Position numbers and translations under genes: made by a program. From positions 1-38,263 of the forward strand of contig NZ_VCKY01000094.1 in assembly GCF_005889735.1 (NCBI RefSeq): 38,263 nt of DNA, given 5' to 3'. The stretch comes from Nonomuraea turkmeniaca (GTDB lineage Bacteria > Actinomycetota > Actinomycetes > Streptosporangiales > Streptosporangiaceae). Each line of letters starts with the position of its first letter. The first letter of the stretch is position 1. The notes under the pieces are model-generated. The model saw nothing but the letters and a program-made list of their open reading frames with translations. It searched no databases and was not told where the DNA came from. This document shows positions 15,296-23,890 of this stretch, piece after piece.

Positions 15296-16240
15296 TCAGG
15301 ATTCCACGGGGTGGAAATCGACATCCGGCACCCAGCGCTGCCGATCGGACGGCGACGGCAGGGTTGCGGCGTGCAGGTGGCGGAACAGTGTCTGGAGCAT
15401 CGGATGCGGGTTGCGGCGATGCCACACGATGGACCAGGGGAGCAGCGGTGTCGGATCCACGATCGGAACTCGGCGCAGCCCGGTTCCGGTAGCGTCGATG
15501 CTCATTTCGCCGAGTCCCACGGCTTTCTTCTCGCGGAGGAACTGCTCCACCAAGTGGCGCTGGCCGATGGCGGGAGCGGTGAAGCGCAGCGGAACGTCGA
15601 AGTGGTCGGCGAGCCGCCTCAGATAGCCGCGCCATTCGGCGGCGCCCGCCGGGTCTGGCATGGAGATGCCCCACTCGCGCAGGTCGGCCGGACGTAGCTC
15701 GCTCTTGTCGGCGAGCATATGGTCTTGTGGGATGAACGCATGCAGCGGCTCCACGTGCACGAGCCGGCAGGCGAGCTCGGACGGCCATGGCCATGGCAGG
15801 TCGTGTACGCGTCCGAAGGCCGCATCGATCTCCTGCCGCCGTACCGCTGGGATTGCCACCGCGAGCCCTTGCCTCATGCTCAGCTCCACTTGCAGCCCGG
15901 GGTCGCGTTCGCTCGCTCGGCGAAGCATCCGCAGGGGAGTGAACCGTTCGTCGTAGACGTCCACCCGCAGCGGATCCGCACTCACCCGGATCGCCGCGAT
16001 GGCCTTGTCGAAGGCCGACAGGGCCTCCAGCGCCAATGGCAGCAATCGTTGCCCCGCGGGTGTGAGCTCCACCGTTCGCGTGGTGCGCTCGAACAGCGGC
16101 ATTCCCAGCGCCTCCTCCAGTCGCCGGATGCGTTTCGATAGTGCCTGCTGGCTGACGAACAGCCGTTCGCCTGCGCGCCCGAAGTGCAACTCCTCCGCGG
16201 TGATGACGAACGCCCGCATGCCCTGGATGTCCACTTCCAT
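15296..16240 (-). CDS. LysR-family transcriptional regulator
   Basis: A 314-aa LTTR. The winged helix-turn-helix is at residues 5-62 (MRAFVITAEELHFGRAGERL, QQALSKRIRRLEEALGMPLF, ELTPAGQRLL), followed by a linker helix and a periplasmic-binding-protein-like effector domain to the end. ATG 16240 fits the usual LTTR start (MEVDIQGMRAF); the GTG at 16258 is an alternative. It is divergent from the metallo-beta-lactamase-fold gene with 90 bases between them, the usual layout for an LTTR controlling its neighbour in response to a small molecule. The effector is unknown. Confidence 0.93.
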   Translation of the reverse strand: MEVDIQGMRAFVITAEELHFGRAGERLFVSQQALSKRIRRLEEALGMPLFERTTRTVELTPAGQRLLPLALEALSAFDKAIAAIRVSADPLRVDVYDERFTPLRMLRRASERDPGLQVELSMRQGLAVAIPAVRRQEIDAAFGRVHDLPWPWPSELACRLVHVEPLHAFIPQDHMLADKSELRPADLREWGISMPDPAGAAEWRGYLRRLADHFDVPLRFTAPAIGQRHLVEQFLREKKAVGLGEMSIDATGTGLRRVPIVDPTPLLPWSIVWHRRNPHPMLQTLFRHLHAATLPSPSDRQRWVPDVDFHPVES

Positions 16241-16330
16241 GGGCAGCAGTGTATACACAACCCAACGTTGTCAATCAGCTGCGGATTGCTGTTGGACACT
16301 GCCGCTGACGTGCCGGTTTCCTGGTGTCCC
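16241..16330. promoter_or_regulatory. Divergent promoter region between the LysR and hydrolase genes
   Basis: It contains GTATAC (16251-16256) followed by ACAACCCAACGTTGT, where ACAAC and GTTGT form an inverted repeat and CAACGTTG is an 8-bp palindrome. A dyad of this spacing is a reasonable LysR-type binding site, placed to act on both genes. No convincing -35/-10 pair was assigned. Confidence 0.4.
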
Positions 16331-17026
16331 ATGGACACCATCGAGATTCGCCAGAATCTTCACATGCTGTTGCTGGAATTCGGGCAGGCGTACCTGTGGA
16401 ACGACGCGGGCGCGCTCACGCTCATCGATACCGGCATCGCCACCTCCGGCGGCGACATCGCTGACGCCATCGGACGGCTGGGTTTCCGTACGAGGGACGT
16501 ACGACATGTCATCCTCACCCACTTCCACGAGGACCACTCAGGCGGCGCGGCCGAGATCAGCTCGTGGGGAGACGTCATCGTGATGGCTCACCGGCGGGAG
16601 GCACCGGTGATTCGCGGCGAGGTGCCGGCGCCCCCGCCCAATTTCACCGACGAGGAGCGCGTCCTGCATCGCCAACTCGGCGCCCACCTGTTGCCCCCGG
16701 CGCCACCATGCCGTGTCGATCGCGAACTGGAGGACCGTGACCTGATCGACTTCGGCGGCGGCGCCCGGGTGATCGCCACCCCGGGGCACACGGACGGGAG
16801 CATCGCGATCCATCTCCCAGGACCGGGCGTGCTCTTCACTGGGGACACCGTGGTTCACGTGGACGGGCAGGTCATACCCGGGGTGTTCAACCTCGACCGC
16901 GAGGAGATGCTGCGTTCGTTCCGCAAGCTCGCGGTGGTCGGCGCGGAGCTGGCCTGCGTGGGTCACGGCGAGCCCATCCAGGACGCCCACATAGCGCTCC
17001 CCGCGGCCGCCGATCTCATCCGCTGA
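16331..17026 (+). CDS. Metallo-beta-lactamase-fold hydrolase
   Basis: A 231-aa cytoplasmic metallohydrolase. The zinc motif THFHEDHSGG gives H64, H66, D68 and H69; further ligands come from GHTDGS, TGDTV and the final GHGEP. It has the length and spacing of glyoxalase-II/lactonase-like members rather than true beta-lactamases. ATG 16331 is chosen because MDTIEIRQN starts the first strand; the frame is open upstream but overlaps the LysR gene. The ribosome site is weak. Likely under control of the divergent LysR protein. The substrate (ester, lactone or thioester) cannot be told. Confidence 0.88.
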   Translation: MDTIEIRQNLHMLLLEFGQAYLWNDAGALTLIDTGIATSGGDIADAIGRLGFRTRDVRHVILTHFHEDHSGGAAEISSWGDVIVMAHRREAPVIRGEVPAPPPNFTDEERVLHRQLGAHLLPPAPPCRVDRELEDRDLIDFGGGARVIATPGHTDGSIAIHLPGPGVLFTGDTVVHVDGQVIPGVFNLDREEMLRSFRKLAVVGAELACVGHGEPIQDAHIALPAAADLIR

Positions 17027-17182
17027 TCGCTGACCGGACAAACCCATGTTCGCGTGCGGTGCCGCGAGCTCGACTGGCTAGCTGGCGATCCTCGCTAGAT
17101 TCTGGGCATGTGTGTCAGGTTTTTCACGCGGTTCGGGGCAGGCGCGCGGGCTGTGTGGTCACTACCCAGCCCGTGGGCTTGA

Positions 17183-17866
17183 TCAGTCCGTGCCTTGGCG
17201 TCGGCGCAGCGTCGGCAGGCCCGCGAGGAACGCGGTGAGGGCGCGCTTCAGCGTCGGGAGGAACGGCGGGCGGGCGGCGGCGATCCACGGCTCCTGCGCG
17301 TAGAGCTCGGCCAGCACCGGGGGCGGATGCGCTATCGGGTAGAGAAAAGCAGCCAGCGCGGTGGCCGTCCCGACCAGTTCCTGGCCTTCACCGTTGGTCA
17401 ACCCGGTGGCCCGAGCGACCTCGGCCCCGATCTCGGCGCCCACGTCGAGGAGCGCCACCTTGAACGCGCGGGCCGCCTCGAGCGACACGTTGTGCTCCAG
17501 GCTGGCCGCGGCGTAGCCGAGGAGGTCGCACAGGAGCGGCCGTGCCTCCAGCGTCTCGGCGAGCGCGTCGACCACGTCGCCCGGCCCATCGGCGGCGCGC
17601 AGCCGCTCGGTCACTGCTTGTTTCCAGTCTTGCCATTCTTCGGTGGCGAGTTCGAGATAGATCTCCTCGCGCGTGCCGAAATAGCGCACCACATTGGACT
17701 TCGCCAGCCCCGCGGCCGCCGCCATGGCGCGCAGGCTGACCGTGCGCACGCCCGAGCGAAGGGCGAGCTCGCGCGCGGCGGCGAGGATCGCCTCGCGTCG
17801 CTGTTGCTTGTGCTCCGGCCGCCTGGCCCGCAGAAACTCCGAGTCCCTCATTTTCCCAGACAGCAT
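17183..17866 (-). CDS. TetR-family repressor
   Basis: A 227-aa protein. Residues about 20-70 form the TetR DNA-binding domain (EAILAAARELALRSG, TVSLRAMAAAAGLAKSNVVRYFGTREEIYLEL), followed by a helical ligand/dimer domain. ATG 17866 is preceded by AAGAG; the in-frame ATG 17851 is also possible. The gene is divergent from the molybdenum oxidoreductase operon, and a perfect 37-bp palindrome lies 15 bases upstream of its start, so it probably represses both itself and the operon until an aldehyde or related ligand binds. Confidence 0.93.
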   Translation of the reverse strand: MLSGKMRDSEFLRARRPEHKQQRREAILAAARELALRSGVRTVSLRAMAAAAGLAKSNVVRYFGTREEIYLELATEEWQDWKQAVTERLRAADGPGDVVDALAETLEARPLLCDLLGYAAASLEHNVSLEAARAFKVALLDVGAEIGAEVARATGLTNGEGQELVGTATALAAFLYPIAHPPPVLAELYAQEPWIAAARPPFLPTLKRALTAFLAGLPTLRRRQGTD

Positions 17867-17880
17867 AACGGCACTCTTAG

Positions 17881-17917
17881 CAGACCACTGTCCGCTTGTT
17901 AAGCGGACAGTGGTCTG
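17881..17917. promoter_or_regulatory. Perfect 37-bp palindrome, probable TetR operator
   Basis: CAGACCACTGTCCGCTT (17881-17897) and its exact complement (17901-17917) flank GTT. It lies between the TetR gene (start 17866) and the oxidoreductase operon (start 17953) and contains no coding sequence. Arms of 17 bases are long for one TetR dimer and could take two dimers. Confidence 0.75.
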
Positions 17918-17952
17918 TTAGCGTCGCTGGTACCCCCATCTACGGAGGATCC

Positions 17953-18480
17953 ATGCCGGCTGTACTGCTACGGGTGAACGGCACCACCCACGAACTCGAC
18001 CTGGAACCGCAGGTCAGCCTGCTCGACGCGCTGCGCGAGCACCTCGGGCTGACCGGCACGAAGAAGGGCTGCGACCAGGGCGCATGCGGAGCCTGCACCG
18101 TCCTGGCCGACGGCGTGCGCGTCAACGCCTGCCTGGCGCTTGCCGTCCAGTACGAGGGCCGCGAGATCACCACGATCGAGGGAGTCGCAAGCCCGCTCCA
18201 GGCGGCGTTCGTCGCCCACGACGGGTTCCAGTGCGGCTATTGCACCTCCGGCCAGATCTGCTCGGCGATCGGCATGCTGGCCGAGCACGGGGACGACGTG
18301 CCGAGCGCGGTGACCGAGCACCTCGCCGCCGGCGGCGTGGAGTTGACCGACGCCGAGATCAGGGAGCGGATGAGCGGCAACCTGTGTCGCTGCGGCGCCT
18401 ACAACGGCATCGTCGCCGCGATCAAGGAGGTCGCCGGGGCGGATGCCGCGGCCCGGGTTCCGGCGGAGGCGGCGCGATGA
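17953..18480 (+). CDS. Aldehyde oxidoreductase, 2Fe-2S subunit (PaoA/XdhC-type)
   Basis: A 175-aa small subunit of the xanthine-oxidase family. The plant-type 2Fe-2S cluster uses C40, C45, C48 and C60 (GCDQGACGACTVL). The second cluster uses C94, C97, C145 and C147 (CGYC and CRCGAY). It passes electrons from the molybdenum centre to FAD. ATG 17953 has GGAGG 4 bases upstream; there is no Tat signal, so the enzyme should be cytoplasmic, unlike E. coli PaoABC. Its stop overlaps the next start (ATGA). First gene of the operon behind the TetR palindrome. Confidence 0.95.
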   Translation: MPAVLLRVNGTTHELDLEPQVSLLDALREHLGLTGTKKGCDQGACGACTVLADGVRVNACLALAVQYEGREITTIEGVASPLQAAFVAHDGFQCGYCTSGQICSAIGMLAEHGDDVPSAVTEHLAAGGVELTDAEIRERMSGNLCRCGAYNGIVAAIKEVAGADAAARVPAEAAR

Positions 18481-19472
18481 GGTCGTTCGCGTACGTGCGC
18501 CCGCCCGACGTGGCCGCCGCCGTCCGGGCGGTGGCGGCAGAGCCGGACGCGAAGTTCCTCGGCGGCGGCACCAACCTGGTCGATCTCATGCGCGAGGGGA
18601 TCGAGCGGCCCGGAACCGTCGTCGACGTCACCGGACTGCCGCTGCAGCAGATCGAGGAGTTGCCCGGTGGGGGCGTGCGCATCGGCGCGCTGGTCCGCAA
18701 CAGCAGCCTCGCCGCGCACCGGCTGATCCGCACCCGGTACCCGATGCTGGCCCAGGCGATTCTGTCGGGCGCGTCGGCGCAGCTCAGGAACATGGCGACG
18801 GTCGGGGGCAACCTGCTGCAGCGCACCCGCTGCCTGTACTTCTACGACGGCGCGGCCGCCTGCAACAAGCGCGAGCCGGGGGCCGGCTGCGCCGCGCGCG
18901 ACGGGTTCCACCGGGGCGGCGCGATCCTCGGGGCGAGCGGGGCCTGTGTGGCCACTCATCCGTCCGACATGTGCGTCGCGCTCGCCGCGCTGGACGCCGT
19001 GGTCGAGGCGGAGAGCGTGCGCGGCGTCCGCCGTATCCCGCTGGCCGGCTTCCACCGGCTGCCCGGCGACACCCCGCACATCGAGACGGAGCTGGCCGCC
19101 GACGAGTTGATCACCGCCGTCGAGTTGCCCGCCTCGCCGGTCGCCGCGCACTCGCGCTACCGCAAGGTGCGCGACCGCGCGTCGTACGCGTTCGCGCTGG
19201 TCTCGGTGGCCGCCGCGCTGGAGGTCCGGCACGGCGCGGTCACCGGCGTGCGGCTCGCGCTGGGCGGGGTCGCCGCCAAGCCGTGGCGGGCCTCCAAGGC
19301 CGAGCAGGCCCTGCTCGGCGCGCCCGCCACCGAGGAGTCCTTCCGGCACGCCGCCGAGATCGAGCTCGCCCCCGCCGAAGGGCTTCCGGGAAACGCATTC
19401 AAGATCGAGCTCGCCCGGCGCACGATCGTCGCGACCCTGCGCCAGGTGCTCACCCAAGGGGGTGCGGCATGA
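18477..19472 (+). CDS. Aldehyde oxidoreductase, FAD and 4Fe-4S subunit (PaoB/YagS-type)
   Basis: A 331-aa medium subunit. The FAD pyrophosphate loop is at 27-33 (FLGGGTN) and a second FAD motif is at 108-113 (TVGGNL). Four cysteines, C119, C129, C138 and C157, in the segment CLYFYDGAAACNKREPGAGC and beyond, form the extra 4Fe-4S insertion found in PaoB/YagS and 4-hydroxybenzoyl-CoA reductase-like subunits and absent from plain xanthine dehydrogenases. The start ATG overlaps the upstream TGA and its own stop overlaps the next ATG, so the three subunits are translationally coupled. Confidence 0.94.
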   Translation: MRSFAYVRPPDVAAAVRAVAAEPDAKFLGGGTNLVDLMREGIERPGTVVDVTGLPLQQIEELPGGGVRIGALVRNSSLAAHRLIRTRYPMLAQAILSGASAQLRNMATVGGNLLQRTRCLYFYDGAAACNKREPGAGCAARDGFHRGGAILGASGACVATHPSDMCVALAALDAVVEAESVRGVRRIPLAGFHRLPGDTPHIETELAADELITAVELPASPVAAHSRYRKVRDRASYAFALVSVAAALEVRHGAVTGVRLALGGVAAKPWRASKAEQALLGAPATEESFRHAAEIELAPAEGLPGNAFKIELARRTIVATLRQVLTQGGAA

Positions 19473-21721
19473 CCGGGCCGCGCGACGCCACGAACCAGAA
19501 CCAGCTCATGACCCAGATGGAGAGCCCGCCGAGGCCGCAGTCCGCGGCGGGGCCGGTGGTGGGCAAGCCGATCGACAGGGTGGACGGCCAGGCCAAGACG
19601 AGCGGGCAGGCGCGGTTCGCGGCCGAGTATCCGTACCCCGGTCTCGCGTACGCCGCGCTGGTGCACTCGACGGTCGCGCGCGGCCGCGTCACCGGGTTCG
19701 ACGTGGCCGAGGCCGCCGCCGTGCCGGGCGTGCTGACGATCCTCACGCACGAGAACGCCCCCAGCATGAAGCCACCGCCCCGGGCGACCCTGACGAACGG
19801 CGGCATGATCGTCACCGGGACCACGGTCAACTACCTCAACACCGACGAGGTGCACTGGAACGGCCAGCCCGTCGCGGTCGTCGTCGCCGAGACCCTGGAG
19901 GCGGCGCGCGAGGCGGCGGGACTGGTCAGGGTCGCCTACCGGGAGTCGCAGGCCACCGTCGACTTCGCCACCGAGGAGGAGCACGCCGTCCCGCTGAAGG
20001 GCAACCCGCTCCAGCGCGGCACCGCGAGGAAGGGCGACGCCGAGGCGGCGTTCAGGGTCGCCCCCGTCTCGGTGGACCTGCGGTTCACCACCCCTCCGCT
20101 TAACCACAACGCGATCGAGCCGCACGCCACCACCGCCGTGTGGGACGGCGACCGGCTGACCGTGCATGAAGGGACGCAGGGCATCGCCTGGCTTCGTGCC
20201 CATCTCGCGGCCAGGTTCGGCGTGCCCGAGGCGTCCGTGCGGGTGATCTCGCCGTTCGTCGGCGGCGCGTTCGGCGGCAAGGGCCCGGTGTGGGCCGGCA
20301 CGCTGCTCACCGTGCTGGCGGCCCGCGCGACCGGGCGGCCGGTGCGGATGATGCTCACCCGCGAGGGCGTCTACCGCACGGTGGGCGGGCGCTCGCCGTC
20401 CATCCAGCGAGTGGCGCTCGGCGCGGCAGCGGACGGCCGCCTGACCGCGCTCATCCACACCGGCGTGACCGGCACCGGGAGGGTCGGCGGCCTGCCCGAA
20501 GCGGTCACCTCGCCGTCCGGGCACCTGTACGCCGCGCCGAACATTCTCCTTCGGCACAGCCTCGTCGAGCTCGACCTGCTCCCCAACACCTTCATGCGCG
20601 CCCCCGGCGAGGCCCCCGGCACGTTCGCCCTGGAGGCGGCGATGGACGAGCTCGCGGACAAGCTGGGCATGGACCCGATCACGCTGCGGATGCGCAACGA
20701 GCCGGAGACGAACCCGATCGACGGCAAGCGCTTCTCCCACCGGCTGCTGCGCGAGGCGTACGCCTACGGCGCGCAGCGGTTCGGCTGGGCGGACCGCACT
20801 CCCGAGCCGGGCTCGATGCGGGACGGCCGGTGGCTGGTCGGCATGGGCGTCGCCACCGCCCACCACGGGACGATGCGGTTCACCGCCAACGTCACGGTGC
20901 GGCTGTCGGCGGACGGCAGCGTGCTGGTGCGGTGCGGCCTGCAGGAGATGGGCATGGGCGCGGCGACCGCCCAGGCGCAGATCGCGGCCGACGCGCTCGG
21001 CGTGCCGTTCGAGGCGGTGCGGGTGGAGTACGGCGACTCCACGCTGCCCACCGGGCCCGGCGCGGGCGCCTCCGCGCAGACCGTGAGCGTCGCCGCGAGC
21101 CTGCTGGCCGCCTGCGACAAGCTAAGGCGCAAGGTGCGCGCGCTGGGCGAGGGTGGATCGCTCGCGGAGATCCTCGCACGGGCGGGACGAGACCACGTCG
21201 AGGCGGCGGTCGGGTCCCAGACGCGGCTGGGCACGCTGGCAGGGCAGGCGAAGTTCATCGCGAAGTTCCTGCGCGACCACCGGCGCTGGGTGAAGGCGGG
21301 GTGCGGGGCGCAGTTCTGCGAGGTGCGGGTCGACCCCGACACCGGCGAGATACGGGTCTCGCGCTGGCTCGGCGTGTTCGACGTCGGCAAAGTGATCAAC
21401 GCCAAGACCGCCGCCAGCCAGCTCCGCGGCGGCATCGTCATGGGCATCGGCATGGCGCTCTCAGAAGAGACTCTGGTGGATCCGCGCACTGGACGGATCA
21501 TGAACCCGAGCCTGGCCGAGTACCACGTCCCCGTGCACGCCGACATCCCGCCGATCGACATCCACTACCTGGACGAGCCCGACCCGACCATGCCGCTCGG
21601 GCTGCTGGGCCTGGGCGAGATCGGCGTCACCGGCGTGGCCGCCGCGATCGCCAACGCCGTCCACCACGCCACCGGCAAGCGCGTCCATGACCTGCCGATC
21701 ACCCTGGACAAGCTGCTTTGA
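19469..21721 (+). CDS. Aldehyde oxidoreductase, molybdenum cofactor subunit (PaoC/YagR-type)
   Basis: A 750-aa catalytic subunit that oxidises aldehydes (or N-heterocycles) at a molybdopterin site. Moco-binding segments are visible: GGAFGGKG near 268-275, FMRAPGEAPGTFALE near 374-388, GMGAATAQAQIAAD and GPGAGASAQTVS, and the final GLGEIG with the catalytic Glu at 717. The start ATG overlaps the FAD-subunit stop. No XdhC/PaoD insertion chaperone follows, so it must be encoded elsewhere. Aldehyde rather than purine specificity is inferred from the PaoB-type partner. Confidence 0.93.
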   Translation: MTGPRDATNQNQLMTQMESPPRPQSAAGPVVGKPIDRVDGQAKTSGQARFAAEYPYPGLAYAALVHSTVARGRVTGFDVAEAAAVPGVLTILTHENAPSMKPPPRATLTNGGMIVTGTTVNYLNTDEVHWNGQPVAVVVAETLEAAREAAGLVRVAYRESQATVDFATEEEHAVPLKGNPLQRGTARKGDAEAAFRVAPVSVDLRFTTPPLNHNAIEPHATTAVWDGDRLTVHEGTQGIAWLRAHLAARFGVPEASVRVISPFVGGAFGGKGPVWAGTLLTVLAARATGRPVRMMLTREGVYRTVGGRSPSIQRVALGAAADGRLTALIHTGVTGTGRVGGLPEAVTSPSGHLYAAPNILLRHSLVELDLLPNTFMRAPGEAPGTFALEAAMDELADKLGMDPITLRMRNEPETNPIDGKRFSHRLLREAYAYGAQRFGWADRTPEPGSMRDGRWLVGMGVATAHHGTMRFTANVTVRLSADGSVLVRCGLQEMGMGAATAQAQIAADALGVPFEAVRVEYGDSTLPTGPGAGASAQTVSVAASLLAACDKLRRKVRALGEGGSLAEILARAGRDHVEAAVGSQTRLGTLAGQAKFIAKFLRDHRRWVKAGCGAQFCEVRVDPDTGEIRVSRWLGVFDVGKVINAKTAASQLRGGIVMGIGMALSEETLVDPRTGRIMNPSLAEYHVPVHADIPPIDIHYLDEPDPTMPLGLLGLGEIGVTGVAAAIANAVHHATGKRVHDLPITLDKLL

Positions 21722-22052
21722 CCGCGCCATGTCCTCCAGAGGAGGGAGCCGGCGACTGAAGGCGCCAGCATCGGCCAGGAGATCCTTACCGGGGACCCTC
21801 ATGCCCGTGATCCTCAGTGTCCCGTAGCGCCGCGATCGTCGTCCCGCCCGGCCCTGACGCCCAGGGTCGGTCGAGTCCGCCGTGCCGATCCCGCTGATTG
21901 CCTGTACGCACCTCGCCGCCACCTTCGACGGCGAGATCGCCACCTTGTACGTCGACGGCCGGCAACGCGGCAGCGCTCGGCCGGCCTACACGGGGATGTC
22001 GCTGGGCGGGCGCCGCCTGTTGTGGCGTCACGCGCAGCGCCTGCGGCGCCGC
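21722..22052. other. Intergenic stretch containing a LamG-like gene fragment
   Basis: These 331 bases separate the oxidoreductase operon from the convergent sugar transporter. They hold a short LamG-like fragment (21882-22010). No clear hairpin with a T-run was seen. Confidence 0.5.
21882..22010 (+). pseudogene. Fragment of a LamG/concanavalin-like domain gene
   Basis: A short frame reads THLAATFDGEIATLYVDGRQ, close to the W(T/H)HLA.TYDG..L.LYVDG signature of LamG/concanavalin-A-like carbohydrate-binding domains in secreted actinomycete glycosidases. Nothing before or after continues the domain, so this is a relic, fitting with nearby sugar-utilisation genes. Confidence 0.4.
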
Positions 22053-22961
22053 TTACTTGATCGCGCCCGCGCCGATGCCCTTCACGATGTGCCGCTGCGC
22101 CATCAGGTAGAAGATCACGACCGGCACGATCGAGATGGTGGTGGCGGCCAGGAGGATCTGCTGCTGTGGCGTCTCGGCAGAGGTGAAGGCGGTCAGACCG
22201 CGCTGGACGGGCATGAGTGAGTTGTCCTCGAACAGGACGAGCGCCATGAGGTACTCGTTCCACGCCCCCAGCCCCTGGATGACCGCCACGGCGGCCATGC
22301 CCGGCCGGGCCAGCGGGAGGATCACGTTCCAGAAGATGCGCAGCGGACCGGCGCCGTCCAGCGCGGCCGCCTCCTCCAGCGCGCGGGGCTGGCTGACGAA
22401 GAAGCTGCGCATGATGAGCGTCGACATCGGGATGCCCGAGGTGATGAGGATCAGCACGTAGCCCACGGGATTGTTCGTCAGGTTCAGCGAGATGAGCAGC
22501 TTGTACTGCGCGAGGAACATGGCGGGCGCGGGGATGATCATCACGGCGAGGATGACGAACGTGAACACGCCCTTGCCCGCGAAGTCGAGTCGCGCGAGGG
22601 CGTATCCGGCGAGGCTGGACACCAGCAGGATGCCGATGACGGCGGATCCCGTGTAGAGCACGCTGTTGCGCAGGTAGATGCCGAGTTCTCCCTGGACCCA
22701 TGCGGTCACGTAGTTGTGCCACTGCGGGTCGGCGGGGAGAAAGCGCTCGTTCGAGAGCAGCTCTGTGAGGCTCTGCAGAGATCCGGACAGCAACCACAGG
22801 AGCGGGAACAGCGCGGTCAGCGCGGCGACGCTCAGCAGTCCGTACAGGCCGACCTTGTCGAGGCGTACTCCCCGTCGAGGTGGACGAGTCCCGCCTTCGG
22901 CCGTGCTGGTCGGTACTGAAGCGACGGACATCTCGTCGGCCCTTCCTGTCGTCCGGCTCAT
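22053..22961 (-). CDS. ABC sugar importer, inner-membrane permease 2 (MalG-type)
   Basis: A 302-aa permease with six membrane helices and the ABC-permease EAA loop (EEAAALDGAGPLRIFWNVILP) that docks the ATPase. ATG 22961 is chosen over 22931 because GGAGG lies 8 bases upstream and the ATG overlaps the stop of permease 1 (ATGA). It ends the operon GH1 relic - GH65-like enzyme - binding protein - permease 1 - permease 2. No ATPase gene is present; actinomycete sugar importers of this type usually share an MsiK-like ATPase encoded elsewhere. Confidence 0.95.
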   Translation of the reverse strand: MSRTTGRADEMSVASVPTSTAEGGTRPPRRGVRLDKVGLYGLLSVAALTALFPLLWLLSGSLQSLTELLSNERFLPADPQWHNYVTAWVQGELGIYLRNSVLYTGSAVIGILLVSSLAGYALARLDFAGKGVFTFVILAVMIIPAPAMFLAQYKLLISLNLTNNPVGYVLILITSGIPMSTLIMRSFFVSQPRALEEAAALDGAGPLRIFWNVILPLARPGMAAVAVIQGLGAWNEYLMALVLFEDNSLMPVQRGLTAFTSAETPQQQILLAATTISIVPVVIFYLMAQRHIVKGIGAGAIK

Positions 22962-23890
22962 GCGCGGGACCTCCGCCTGGTGATCGCGAGCTGGATCACG
23001 GACAGCAGCACGAGGGCGCCGCCGAAGATGACCGACATGGCCGCGGCACTGCCGTAACGCCAGTTGACGAACGCCTCGTTGTAGATGGCGAGCGTCGGCA
23101 CCATCGTGTGGTGGCCAGGCCCGCCGTTGGTCAGCACCTGCACGGTCCCGAAGATCTGGAGCGCGGCGAGCAGCGTGAGCAGACTCACGATCGAGGTGAC
23201 CGGGGCCAGCTGCGGCCAGGTGATGTACCGGAACTTCGACCAGCGGTTGGCACCGTCGAGCTCGGCGGCCTCGTACAGCTCCTTCGGCACGTCTTGCAGC
23301 CCCGCGAGGAAGAGCAGGAAGCCGAACCCCCAGTGGAACCACACGAACACCGCCGCCACGGCGGGCAGTGCGACGGCCGGCTCGCCGAGCCAGTTCTGCT
23401 GCAGCATGCCCAGGCCCACCATGCCGAGCAGCCGGTTGAGGATGCCGGATCCAGGGGCCAGGATGAAGGAGAACAGCAGGCCGACGACGACGACCGACAA
23501 CACGCCCGGCAGGTAGAAGACGGTGCGGAAGAACGTCCTGCCGCGGGTGACGCTGTTGACGGCCAGCGCCATGCCCAGGGCGACTCCGTTGCCGGCGACG
23601 AAACCGACGACGCCGAAGAAGACGACGTTGCGCATGGACGCCCAGAAGATCGGGTCGGAGGCGACGAAGTCGTAGTTGGCCAGCCCCACCCATGGGGTGT
23701 CGGGGCTGACGCCGTCCCAGGACTGGAAGCTCAGCAGGATCGCCTGCACGAAGGGTGTGATCGTGAAGATCCCGATGAGCGCGATGGCCGGCGCCAGGAA
23801 CGACCAGCCGATCAGGTTGCGCCGGAGAGCGCGCCTCCCGCGCGGCGCCGTTCGACGCCGCGCGGGAACCGCGAGGTGCTGCGTCATCAT
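22958..23890 (-). CDS. ABC sugar importer, inner-membrane permease 1 (MalF-type)
   Basis: A 310-aa permease with six membrane helices after a basic N-terminus (RRRTAPRGRRALRRN), a periplasmic loop after helix 1 (SWDGVSPDTPWVGLANY) and the EAA motif KELYEAAELDGANRWSKFRY. The start ATG overlaps the binding-protein stop (ATGA) and the stop overlaps permease 2, giving tight coupling. It forms the heterodimeric channel with permease 2. Confidence 0.95.
   Translation of the reverse strand: MMTQHLAVPARRRTAPRGRRALRRNLIGWSFLAPAIALIGIFTITPFVQAILLSFQSWDGVSPDTPWVGLANYDFVASDPIFWASMRNVVFFGVVGFVAGNGVALGMALAVNSVTRGRTFFRTVFYLPGVLSVVVVGLLFSFILAPGSGILNRLLGMVGLGMLQQNWLGEPAVALPAVAAVFVWFHWGFGFLLFLAGLQDVPKELYEAAELDGANRWSKFRYITWPQLAPVTSIVSLLTLLAALQIFGTVQVLTNGGPGHHTMVPTLAIYNEAFVNWRYGSAAAMSVIFGGALVLLSVIQLAITRRRSRA

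Noticed and set aside
17881..17917. Palindrome read as a terminator of the TetR gene
   Set aside because: It lies at the 5' end of both divergent genes and has no T-run, so an operator is the better reading.
19157..20866. 569-aa open frame on the minus strand
   Set aside because: Antisense to the molybdenum subunit, which has all family motifs on the plus strand.
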